In this document: positions 56,642-64,000 of the stretch, one piece after another | How positions within the stretch are numbered: the first letter of the stretch is position 1 | Layout: each line of letters opens with the position of its first letter | Source of the DNA: VAZQ01 sp963712565 | GTDB lineage: Bacteria; Pseudomonadota; Alphaproteobacteria; Rhizobiales; Xanthobacteraceae | Assembly: GCA_963712565.1 (NCBI GenBank) | Contig: CAVQIP010000018.1 | Location: 1 to 64,000 of the forward strand | DNA length: 64,000 nucleotides | Direction of reading: 5' to 3' | Notes under the pieces: generated by a model | Databases searched by the model: none | Seen by the model: the letters and a program-made list of their open reading frames with translations, nothing else | Told to the model about the DNA's origin: nothing | Position numbers and translations under genes: made by a program

Positions 56642-57724
56642 ATGAGACGGCGCGATATTTTGGCTGGAGCGGGATCAGCCTTGGCCACCGCTTCATCCGC
56701 GAGCTTCCCGACGCCCGCGATCGCCCAGGGCATCCGACAACTGACGATGGTGACCGACTGGACCGAAACCATGCCGGGCCTGCTTCCCAGCGCGCGCCGG
56801 CTGGCGCGGACCATCGGGGAGGCGACCAATGGCCGTATAAGGATCGACGTGTTCCCAGCCAACGCATTAGTGCGCGCGTTTGAGACCTTCGACGCCGTAT
56901 CGGCGGGTGTCGCAGACATGTATCACTCGTACGACGGTTACTTCGAGAAGAAGTCGCCGACGCTCAACTTTTACTGCGGCGTTCCTTTCGGGTTCACTGC
57001 AAACGAGCTGTTCGCCTGGGTCCGCTACGGCGGCGGTCAGGAGCTGTGGGATGAACTTGGAGGCCAGTTCAACATCAAGCCGCTCCTCTGCCTCAGCACC
57101 GGGACCCAGATGGGCGGCTGGTTCAACGACGAGATCACCTCGCTCGAGGGATTCAAAGGACTGCGCTACCGGATGCCCGGGCTCGGGGCCGAGATCCTGC
57201 GCCGGCTGGGCGCCATCGTGGTGAGCCTGCCGGGCGGCGAGATCGCGCCGGCGCTCAAGTCGGGCGCGATCAATGCCAGCGAGTGGATCGGGCCCTGGCA
57301 GGACATGGCTATCGGCCTGCACGAGGCGGCCCGCTATTACTATTATCCCGGCTTCCACGAGCCGGGTACCGCCCAGACGCTCGGCATCAACAAGCGCGTG
57401 TGGGAGAGCTTCGATGCCGGTGACCGGCGGCTGATCGAGGCCTGTGCCGCCGCCGAATACGCGCAAACACTGGTGGAGTTCAACAGCAACAACGCAGTGT
57501 CGCTGCGCAAGCTGCGGGACGAAGGCACCGTCAGGATCTTGAAGTTCGACGACTCGATGCTGAAGACCTTTCATGAGATCAGCAAGGAGGTGGTCGCAGC
57601 GGCCGGCTCCGGCGACGATACTTCCAGGAAGGTCTACCGGAGCTACCAGCAGTTCCGCGCTCTGATCATGGACTGGAGCGACATTTCCGAGCGCGCCTAC
57701 CTGAACAGCCGCGGGCTTGCCTAG
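56642..57724 (+). CDS. TRAP transporter solute-binding protein, copy 2
   Basis: The 360-residue product aligns along its whole length with copy 1, from MRRRDILAGAG to WSDISERAYLNSRGLA, with differences concentrated in the leader and scattered surface residues. Substitutions near the pocket include GCSTGCQ in copy 1 versus CLSTGTQ here, and VNSPGDYKGLRYRMAGPG versus ITSLEGFKGLRYRMPGLG, so ligand preference may differ. It is a tandem duplication, co-transcribed with copy 1 and without membrane subunits. Confidence 0.92.
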   Translation: MRRRDILAGAGSALATASSASFPTPAIAQGIRQLTMVTDWTETMPGLLPSARRLARTIGEATNGRIRIDVFPANALVRAFETFDAVSAGVADMYHSYDGYFEKKSPTLNFYCGVPFGFTANELFAWVRYGGGQELWDELGGQFNIKPLLCLSTGTQMGGWFNDEITSLEGFKGLRYRMPGLGAEILRRLGAIVVSLPGGEIAPALKSGAINASEWIGPWQDMAIGLHEAARYYYYPGFHEPGTAQTLGINKRVWESFDAGDRRLIEACAAAEYAQTLVEFNSNNAVSLRKLRDEGTVRILKFDDSMLKTFHEISKEVVAAAGSGDDTSRKVYRSYQQFRALIMDWSDISERAYLNSRGLA

Positions 57725-58124
57725 TAGCGATGATTCCAACTCATCGCGGCGGGGGAGAGAAACCGGCCGACCTTCCAGGCAGGCTCCCACCAAGTACGAT
57801 TTGGTGATCAATCTGAAAATCGCCAAAACGCTGGGACTCGACCTGCCGTCCACGCTGCTCGCGCGCCGACAAAGTGATCGAATAAAGACGTTGTTTGCTG
57901 CGGTGCATGAGTCCAGAAATGGCACTTCTCGGATGTCGGGAGATGTCCGATTGAGTCCGCAAAGTGGCCACAGCGGACTTGATCAGGTCGCTGTCTCCAA
58001 TCGCGATTTTATGGGTACACGCCCTAGTCTCGGTCATTTAGCCGCACTGTGACCTACGTCACATACCGAGTGACACTCGCTTGTTACGTAAACAAAAAAC
58101 TGTTCCATCACCGAGAAGGTCACC
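57725..58124. other. Intergenic region with a gene fragment
   Basis: About 400 bases between TRAP copy 2 and a small exported protein gene. It holds a decayed substrate-binding-protein tail (57789-57890) and then low-complexity wording (TGTCCGATTGAGTCCGCAAAG). An AT-rich stretch directly before 58125 (GTTACGTAAACAAAAAACTG) may be a promoter. No intact gene is seen. Confidence 0.45.
57789..57890 (+). pseudogene. ABC-type substrate-binding protein C-terminal remnant
   Basis: The frame reads PTKYDLVINLKIAKTLGLDLPSTLLARRQ. The segment K-x-DLVINLKTAK-LGL..P-LLARA is the usual last helix region of ABC_sub_bind proteins that are highly repeated in Bradyrhizobium. Only ~34 residues remain and nothing upstream fits, so it is a remnant that scars the flank of the TRAP pair. 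Confidence 0.5.
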
Positions 58125-58511
58125 ATGCTTTTACGCGGTCTCGCCGCCGGATTGGTCGTGACAGCTCCTCTTGTGCTCCCCACGGAGCTCTTCGCACGTG
58201 GGGAATGGCCGGACAGCCCCAACAAGCATTGGTTTCAAGGCCTCCAGCGGCCCGACAACGACAAGCACCCATATCGAGATGAAAAATCTCGTTTTTGCTG
58301 TGGTATCGCCGATACCGTGAAGACGAAATTCAAGGTCGAGCCGGGTAACGAAAAGTATCCGGAAGATCGGTGGTACGCTTGGTTCAATGAAGAGTGGATT
58401 CCCATCCCACCGGAAAAGATCGTTCAAGATCATGCACCGGATGGGCAACCGTACTTGTTCATGCTGGCGGACACTGTTCAGTGCTTCGTGCGGCCCAAGG
58501 GCGGCCTTTGA
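58125..58511 (+). CDS. Small exported protein of unknown function
   Basis: The ATG at 58125 follows GAGAAGG. The 128-residue product has a signal peptide (LLRGLAAGLVVTAPLVLPTELFA) and a mature region with FCCGIADTVKTKFKVEPG, WYAWFNEEWIPIPPEKIVQDHAPDGQPYLF and CFVRPKGGL. The paired Cys (CC) and the W-x-P-I-P-P-E segment are shared with a family of exported proteins in Bradyrhizobium and relatives. Function unknown. Confidence 0.75.
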   Translation: MLLRGLAAGLVVTAPLVLPTELFARGEWPDSPNKHWFQGLQRPDNDKHPYRDEKSRFCCGIADTVKTKFKVEPGNEKYPEDRWYAWFNEEWIPIPPEKIVQDHAPDGQPYLFMLADTVQCFVRPKGGL

Positions 58512-58598
58512 GAGGTACGAGACCGCCTTCACTAGGCGGACCTTGCGAGTCAGCACCGCAACTGCGCGCGCTCGATCGTCGTCCGGCTTGCGGCGATT

Positions 58599-59029
58599 TC
58601 AACGCACCTTTCGTTCGTCGACGCGCGTGGCGGTGGCGGGATCGTTTTGGTCGTCGCGCCACGTCGGATGGCGGAAATGGATGACGAAATCGCCGTTGTA
58701 TGAGACCACCGCCTGATCGAAGGCGATCGTTCCGATGCCGCGCCAATTGCGGAAGGTGCGCCGCTCGCCGAAGAACGGGCCGTGCGTCTCCCCGTCGTCC
58801 GTCACCTCGATGTCGAACGTGAGCGTGCGTTTCGGCCGCGGGTCGCCGCGATCGTAGATCTGCGCCATGATCTCGTCGCGGAAATCGAGCCCGCGCCCTC
58901 GATCCGCGGCTGGCCCGGCGCCACCGTGAGGCGCATGAAGGTGGGCGCGCGCGTGGGCTCGCCTGGCGCCTGTCCGAGCTCCGCGACCTGATAGAGCTGG
59001 CGGATGGTCGGCGCACGGTGAAAACTGAG
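58599..59029 (-). pseudogene. Broken hypothetical gene
   Basis: Two frames must be joined. The upper part reads LYQVAELGQAPGEPTRAPTFMRLTVAPGQPRIEG (to ~58,905) and the lower part GRGLDFRDEIMAQIYDRGDPRPKRTLTFDIEV..GERRTFRNWRGIGTIAFDQAVVSYNGDFVIHFRHPTW, ending VDERKVR at 58599. They are consecutive pieces of one protein with a frame break near 58,900. The start is missing: the upper frame runs into a histidine-kinase fragment. I do not recognise the family; the fold looks beta-rich. Confidence 0.5.
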
Positions 59030-59128
59030 CCCGGCGGCTGCCTCGCTAGTCACAGTCACATCAGCGCCCATCATGCGCGCGTGCTTGCGCGTTATGGCAA
59101 GGCCAAGCCCTGTGCCGCCGAGACGCTG
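59030..59128 (-). pseudogene. Histidine kinase C-terminal remnant at the synthase 3' edge
   Basis: Immediately after the synthase stop codon and in the same frame, the sequence reads LGGTGLGLAITRKHARMMGADVTVTSE, the G2-box and following helix of a histidine kinase ATPase domain. It closely resembles the end of the kinase at 52829-55451 (FGGTGLGLAISRKLARMMGG). Nothing of the kinase before GGTGLG survives, and the fragment is fused downstream to unrelated sequence. It is a truncated duplicate and marks a recombination edge. Confidence 0.75.
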
Positions 59129-62100
59129 TTAGTCCAAACGCATCTTGAACTGAGCGAAAAGCGACTCTGGAATTAGCTGCCCATTGCAGTGAGGCGCAGC
59201 AGACCCCAGGCGATAGCGCTCGAAAGCTCGATAGAAAGCCTCCAGCGCCGCCGGCGTGGGAATACCGATTTCGGGTCGCAACGCCGGATCTTTCAGGGCC
59301 AGAGGACCAGCAAAAATGCAAGCCGTATAGTCACACGGCTCGCGTTGAAATTCACGAATGAAGTTTTCCTCTCCATAAGCCCTAAGAAATGGGCGCGCAC
59401 TATTTGGAACGTAGAATGTTTCTCGAACTGATCCGGGCAAACGTGCAAAGCCGCCCGACGCGATCACGACATCTTTGCTCTCATTCATTCGCCTCCAAGC
59501 GACGGCCGGATCGAATGTCGGCGGATATGAATCGTCGAGCAAAATCGTGCCAGAAGAGAGTTCCAACGGATTGATCACGCCGACCCGATCTACGGCCGAG
59601 ACGATGAGCCTCGTTTCGCGCACCGCACTTGGCAGTCCAGCATCACCGGCCACGACATCGATTGGGCCGTCGAAGTGGAACTGGTCCTGGATTCTCTGAC
59701 GGAGCGCCTGCGAGTCACCTGCCTTCACATACAGATCGCAAAGTACGAGCCCGCGAGGGTGTGGCAGTGTGCGAAACAACAGCTCCAAGACGGAACGGCC
59801 GACGGACCCCAAGCCGACGACGGCAATTCGCTCCTCCTCGAGCCGGCGTCCGCATCGTCTCAGCAAGTCCGTCAGGTTGGCGATGATGGTGGCTGTGGTC
59901 AGCGCGTGCCCGGTCGTAACCGGCTGGTTTGAATGCTGCCCATCGCGCAGTTTCAGCGCCTCTCCGTACGCGGTCGCTGCCGGCAAGAGTCCAGTCAGTG
60001 TCATAACCCGCGAACCCTGCTGGGATGCCAGCTCGATCGCACGAAAAACCAAATCTCGGGTTTGCTCCGGCTCGAAAAATAACTCGCGCGCCCGGAGCGG
60101 CAGCATGAAGGTGCCGACGCGGCCGATTGGGGCGTCGACGATGGCGCTGAGGAATGGCTCGATGCCAAACGCCGCCTGAAGTTCGGCTCGGCCGAGGCCG
60201 CCTTTCGTCGCGAACTGTTCAGGAATATAGGTGAGCGCAGCGGCCTCGAAACGTGTGTGCCGCTCGACCAGCAGCGTCGGTTCCAGATAGCGCAAACGGA
60301 TATCGGCTGCTCGGGGGCTCTCAATCTCGGAGCGCACGCTGGCGGATGCCGGTTCCGGACCCTTGTCGTTCTTGGCGGTTGCAAAGACGCGGTCCAGCTG
60401 ATCCGCCAATTCCTCGACCGTTCGATTGCCCTGCAGCGCCGAGACCGGCAAACGGCTGTTCAACCTTGACTCAAGCATTGCGGCCAGTTCGAAGCCCATC
60501 AGCGAATCAAGCCCGACGTCTCCTAAGGGCCGATGCTCGGGCACCTCGGCCGCTTGGATGCCCAGCACACTGGCGGCTTGAATCTTGATCAGGTCTATGA
60601 GGAGCTTGCGGCGGCGTTTGGGTTCTGCCGCGCGAAGCATCTCCGCAAGGTTGGCATCGCCCTGGCCTCCTGCCGCATCCACCAGTTGGCAGAATCTCTT
60701 GTCCGAATGGAAGCTGCCAATGGAAGCTGCCATCCGGGGCCAGTCTGCTTTGCATACAGTTACCGAGCACTCGTTGGAGCCAAGAACGCGGGAGAATGCG
60801 TCTTCAATGGTTTCGTAATCAAGCGGCGTGAAACCGAGGCGCTCAAAATATTGCTGCAGCCGCTCCGAGCGTGCGACGACACCCATATCTGCAATGGGGC
60901 CCCATGCGATCACCTGGGCAGGCCGTCCACGGCGGCGGCGTTCCGCTGCAAGCACCTCAAGTAGAAGGTTCGCCACGACATAATTTGATTGCCCAGGAGC
61001 CCCAAGTGCTGCGGCGACGGAGCTTTGCAAGACAAAAAAGTCAAGATCGTCGCACTCGGTCAACGCGCTTAAGTTCCAAGCGCCCCATGTTTTGGGGCGA
61101 AGCACACGGTCAAGCCGTGCCGCATCGAGCCCCATCACTGGGACGTCATCGAGCACCATGGCCCCATGGACGATGCCGCGGATCGGAGGCAGGTCACGTC
61201 GAATCCGGGCGAGCATGGCTTTGGTCTCATCAACGTCTCCGAGGTCGCAAGCCCGCAAGTGCACTGCAGCACCAAGCGCGCGGATGCCATCCAGGATGGA
61301 TGTGTCGGACTCCGCGACCTTGCCGCGGCGACTGATCAGGACCAGGTGGCGCGCTCCTGCATTCGCCAGTACGCGGGCGATGAGGAGCCCCAGTCCAGAG
61401 GTGCCGCCTGTTATCAAATAGGTAGAATCCGGGCGAACGACACTGCGCTGCGGGTCGCTGACGTGCGTCGGGGCGCAGTCCGCATCCACGCGCAGCACGA
61501 GCTTGCCAATGTGTTGGCCCTGCGCGATCGCGCGGAAGCCCTCGACCGCAGCGCGGACCGGCAGCGCACGGGTCTGAACGGGCTGCAGCTGTCCTTGTTC
61601 CAGCAGATGCAGGATTCGGCGAAGGCATCCTCCTGCGGCCTCCGGTGATCTTTGCAGCCACAACGCCAAATCGACAGTGACAAATGCCCGATTATCGCGC
61701 AGTGATCTGAGATCGATAGATCGGTTCGCAAAGATGTCGCGTTTGCCGAGCTCGACAAAGCGTCCGAACGGTTTGAGCAATTCCACGCTGTGGATCAGCG
61801 CCTCGCCGGCAAGTGAATTGAGGACGAGATCGACGCCACTTGGAGCGACGCCGCGAATGCCTTCCGCGAAAGACAAGTCGCGACTGCCAAAAACGGCGTC
61901 CGCGCCAAGTTCGGCAACCACAGACTGCTTGTCAGCACTGGCCGTCGCGAGGACCCTCGCGCCCAGCCAGCGAGCGATCTGCACCGCGGCCTGTCCCACT
62001 CCGCCGGCTGCGGCGTGGATCAACGCCGTTTCGCCCGCCTTGAGCCGGCCGCACTCAATCAGGCTATACCAGGCTGTCAGGAAGGCGATCGGCACCCCAG

Positions 62101-64000
62101 CGCTCAATTCAGGGGTCAGCGCAAGCGGCCGAGGCGCTACCAGACGCGCGTCCGCGAGTGCATCGCTTGCCATGCAGCCGGGCGCAATCGCGACAACGGG
62201 GTCTCCGACGTCAAAGCCCAGAACGCCAGCACCGACAGCAACAACGCGGCCGGCGCATTCGTCTCCCAGCCACCGCCACTCCGACCGGTCGAGTGGGTAG
62301 AGGTCGAGGACTTTGAGGACATCACGAAAATTAATCCCGCTCGCCTCGATCGCGATCGCGATCTGACCGGCACTCGGCGTCAGTGCCGCGCGGCCGTGCC
62401 ACCGCAGCGCCTCAAACCCGGCACGATCCGTTAGTGACAGGGCATATCCTTCCACTTTGCTTGCGGGGATCGTTCGTTCTGAAAAGGTTCGAAACGGGCG
62501 CGGCGCCAAGCGATGTTCAAACCGGCGCCCGCCGCGCCAAGCCACTTCCTCGGCGCCGACCTCCATGTCGGCGCCAATCTGGGAGAGGGCGACCGAAATT
62601 TCAGTGCCGGGCTCGAGGTCCGTCATTCCGCTCACCGCCAGCACGCGCTCGGTGATCAGCGACCGTCCCAGGGCCCAGACCGCGGCCGAAGCGATGTTGA
62701 CATGGTCATTAGCGGCATGCCCCACAGTGGCGCCTTCGGTCACCAAATGAAGACGCAAGTTGGAGCCGGCAAGCTGCTGTATGAATCTCGCGAGGGCGAG
62801 CACCGCAGCCCGGGTCTCCTGCATCGGCTCTCCACCGGCCGAACGAAACCAGCAGACGACGTCGCCATCGGTCGGTGTCGTGTCGCTCCAAAGCGCCACG
62901 CCATCGCGACCGAACCGATGCGTCAGCTCCTGGGTATCGGTTGCGGTGAATCCGAGAAGCCGCCACGACGACGGCTTGGGCGCGACCGGCTCCGCGGGCT
63001 TCGGCTCCCACTGCCAAGCGAGGACTTGTGTGGCCGAGCTTTTGGGCGAGCCCGCCTCGATTGCCCGGCAACGGCAACCTTGCAAGATTGCAATCGGGGC
63101 ATGGAATCGATCGTAGATAAAAATATCAGCGCCCAAGATGCTGTCGCCGCGATGGGCATTGCGGACTAAGCAATATGCCTCGCTGCCGACTGCTCGGCTC
63201 ACCTCAATGCGATCGACCCCGATGGGTAGATACAGCTCGAGGCGATCACCAATGCGCAGCAACTCGAGCACCACCTGAAGGGCGGCATCGAGCAAGGCCG
63301 GATGAAAGCGATATCGCTCCGCGTCATCGATGGAGAGCGGATCGAGCGCAATGCGACCCCAGGCCTGTTGGCCGTCGCTGCGCAAGCTTCGGACGCAGCG
63401 GAAGCGCGGACCATAATGGTTGCCCCCTTCGTCCAAACACCGATAGAGCTCGTCAACGGAAACCTCCTTTCCCTCATCGCTGACCGGGAAGGCTGGCGCT
63501 TGCAAAGTCCCTGCTGATGGCAACACCCGAGCATGCGCGTGCGTTGGCCAGCTCTGTTCCGTTCCATCGGGCTCACTCGAGATGACGGTGCGACCGCTCA
63601 TCTCGTTGCGCTCCACATTCACCCATCGTGGATGATCCACGACCAGCATTCGATCCAGCTCGAGATGGCTGATTGCCACCGGCACATTTCCGAACAGCGC
63701 ATGTCCGACAGCCAGCATCTGCTCGACGTAGGCCGCCGCTGGCATGACGATGTCGTTACGAATCCGGTGGTCAGCGAGATCGGGCAAGCGCGCGAGGTCG
63801 ATGTGTGCCTCCCAGCGCGCGCCGGGGCCGTACGTCCGCCGCCCGAGCAGCGGATGGGCCAAAGGCTGAGTTCGATAGCTACGCACCGCTGGCGCTTCGA
63901 GCCAATGCCTTTGCCGCTGCCAGGGGTAATGCGGCAAAGATTCATGGGGACTTGGCCCCGGGTAGACGGCGGACCAATTGGGCTCGAGGCCGTGGCACCA
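59129..64000 (-). CDS. Type I polyketide synthase (partial) with AAR-like C-terminal reductase
   Basis: The frame is open to the window edge (LPHYPWQRQRHWLE is an AT-DH linker, not a start), so KS and AT lie outside. Counting from the TTG codon at 63937, domains are: DH ~25-300 (H57 in ADHRIRNDIVMP, with Asn for the usual Gly; D217 in HPALLDAALQ); structural KR half ~305-480; ER ~490-820 (HAAAGGVGQAAVQIA); KR ~835-1050 (ITGGTSGLG 842-850, K949, S972/S973, Y986, B-type LDD at 929-931); ACP with phosphopantetheine S1145 (GLDSL); then ~1215-1602 an acyl-ACP-reductase (AAR)-like region with dinucleotide motif VVGLGSVG (1373-1380) and Cys C1540 in DYTACIFAGPLA. The AAR assignment is by wording and order of motifs. 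It predicts a fully reduced chain released as an aldehyde. Confidence 0.88.
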   Translation of the reverse strand, partial: WCHGLEPNWSAVYPGPSPHESLPHYPWQRQRHWLEAPAVRSYRTQPLAHPLLGRRTYGPGARWEAHIDLARLPDLADHRIRNDIVMPAAAYVEQMLAVGHALFGNVPVAISHLELDRMLVVDHPRWVNVERNEMSGRTVISSEPDGTEQSWPTHAHARVLPSAGTLQAPAFPVSDEGKEVSVDELYRCLDEGGNHYGPRFRCVRSLRSDGQQAWGRIALDPLSIDDAERYRFHPALLDAALQVVLELLRIGDRLELYLPIGVDRIEVSRAVGSEAYCLVRNAHRGDSILGADIFIYDRFHAPIAILQGCRCRAIEAGSPKSSATQVLAWQWEPKPAEPVAPKPSSWRLLGFTATDTQELTHRFGRDGVALWSDTTPTDGDVVCWFRSAGGEPMQETRAAVLALARFIQQLAGSNLRLHLVTEGATVGHAANDHVNIASAAVWALGRSLITERVLAVSGMTDLEPGTEISVALSQIGADMEVGAEEVAWRGGRRFEHRLAPRPFRTFSERTIPASKVEGYALSLTDRAGFEALRWHGRAALTPSAGQIAIAIEASGINFRDVLKVLDLYPLDRSEWRWLGDECAGRVVAVGAGVLGFDVGDPVVAIAPGCMASDALADARLVAPRPLALTPELSAGVPIAFLTAWYSLIECGRLKAGETALIHAAAGGVGQAAVQIARWLGARVLATASADKQSVVAELGADAVFGSRDLSFAEGIRGVAPSGVDLVLNSLAGEALIHSVELLKPFGRFVELGKRDIFANRSIDLRSLRDNRAFVTVDLALWLQRSPEAAGGCLRRILHLLEQGQLQPVQTRALPVRAAVEGFRAIAQGQHIGKLVLRVDADCAPTHVSDPQRSVVRPDSTYLITGGTSGLGLLIARVLANAGARHLVLISRRGKVAESDTSILDGIRALGAAVHLRACDLGDVDETKAMLARIRRDLPPIRGIVHGAMVLDDVPVMGLDAARLDRVLRPKTWGAWNLSALTECDDLDFFVLQSSVAAALGAPGQSNYVVANLLLEVLAAERRRRGRPAQVIAWGPIADMGVVARSERLQQYFERLGFTPLDYETIEDAFSRVLGSNECSVTVCKADWPRMAASIGSFHSDKRFCQLVDAAGGQGDANLAEMLRAAEPKRRRKLLIDLIKIQAASVLGIQAAEVPEHRPLGDVGLDSLMGFELAAMLESRLNSRLPVSALQGNRTVEELADQLDRVFATAKNDKGPEPASASVRSEIESPRAADIRLRYLEPTLLVERHTRFEAAALTYIPEQFATKGGLGRAELQAAFGIEPFLSAIVDAPIGRVGTFMLPLRARELFFEPEQTRDLVFRAIELASQQGSRVMTLTGLLPAATAYGEALKLRDGQHSNQPVTTGHALTTATIIANLTDLLRRCGRRLEEERIAVVGLGSVGRSVLELLFRTLPHPRGLVLCDLYVKAGDSQALRQRIQDQFHFDGPIDVVAGDAGLPSAVRETRLIVSAVDRVGVINPLELSSGTILLDDSYPPTFDPAVAWRRMNESKDVVIASGGFARLPGSVRETFYVPNSARPFLRAYGEENFIREFQREPCDYTACIFAGPLALKDPALRPEIGIPTPAALEAFYRAFERYRLGSAAPHCNGQLIPESLFAQFKMRLD

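Overview
The window reads as chromosomal DNA of a high-GC alphaproteobacterium of the Hyphomicrobiales (Rhizobiales), probably near Bradyrhizobium/Xanthobacteraceae. This rests on the pckA–chvI–chvG–hprK–EIIA–HPr–ahcY neighbourhood, a short Rhizobiales-type HPr kinase, the rpmH–rnpA–yidC–engB–argB run, REP-like intergenic elements of the rhizobial kind, and many DUF families common in that order. The organism call is inference.

Layout. 1-4.7 kb: small hypothetical genes (one frameshifted), tRNA-Arg(ACG), a B12-binding radical SAM protein and two secreted proteins. 4.7-8.5 kb: a minus-strand operon TVP38-like membrane protein > MerA-like flavoprotein > histidine kinase. 8.7-12.8 kb: rpmH, rnpA, yidC, engB, argB (ribosome/tRNA maturation, membrane insertion, cell-cycle GTPase, arginine synthesis). 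13-19.7 kb: aldo/keto reductase, a tandem Spy-like protein, pckA, a secreted hydrolase and a haem-utilisation-like protein. 19.9-26.3 kb: the envelope two-component system ChvI/ChvG, an incomplete PTS (HprK, EIIA, HPr), a UdgX-type uracil-DNA glycosylase and ahcY behind a candidate operator. 26.3-41 kb: exported deaminases, glycosyltransferase, glutamine amidotransferase, lepA, AmpH-like hydrolase, PRC-barrel, DUF488, MepA, and an AceE-like E1 with no E2/E3. 41-51.3 kb: GMC oxidoreductase, hydrolases, thioesterase, ArsR/AHSA1 pair, GST, a TctC-type and a BtuF-like binding protein, and a DUF5681 pair. 51.6-59.1 kb is accessory and scarred: a Cys-rich, Gly-tailed small protein, an IS110-type remnant, a GAF histidine kinase facing a tandem pair of TRAP binding proteins, and several gene fragments. 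59.1-64 kb holds the 3' part of a large polyketide synthase that runs off the window edge.

The most unusual item is that synthase. It is a fully reducing module (DH–ER–KR–ACP), and after its ACP comes a roughly 390-residue domain that I read as an acyl-ACP reductase of the cyanobacterial AAR type, with the dinucleotide motif and the catalytic Cys (C1540) in place. This predicts reductive release of an aldehyde in cis. Its stop codon directly abuts a decapitated histidine-kinase fragment, which looks like an island edge.

More than a dozen single-base frame breaks occur, including in genes that should be intact (ahcY, chvG). Uncorrected indel errors in the assembly are the simplest explanation, so I annotate those genes across the break.
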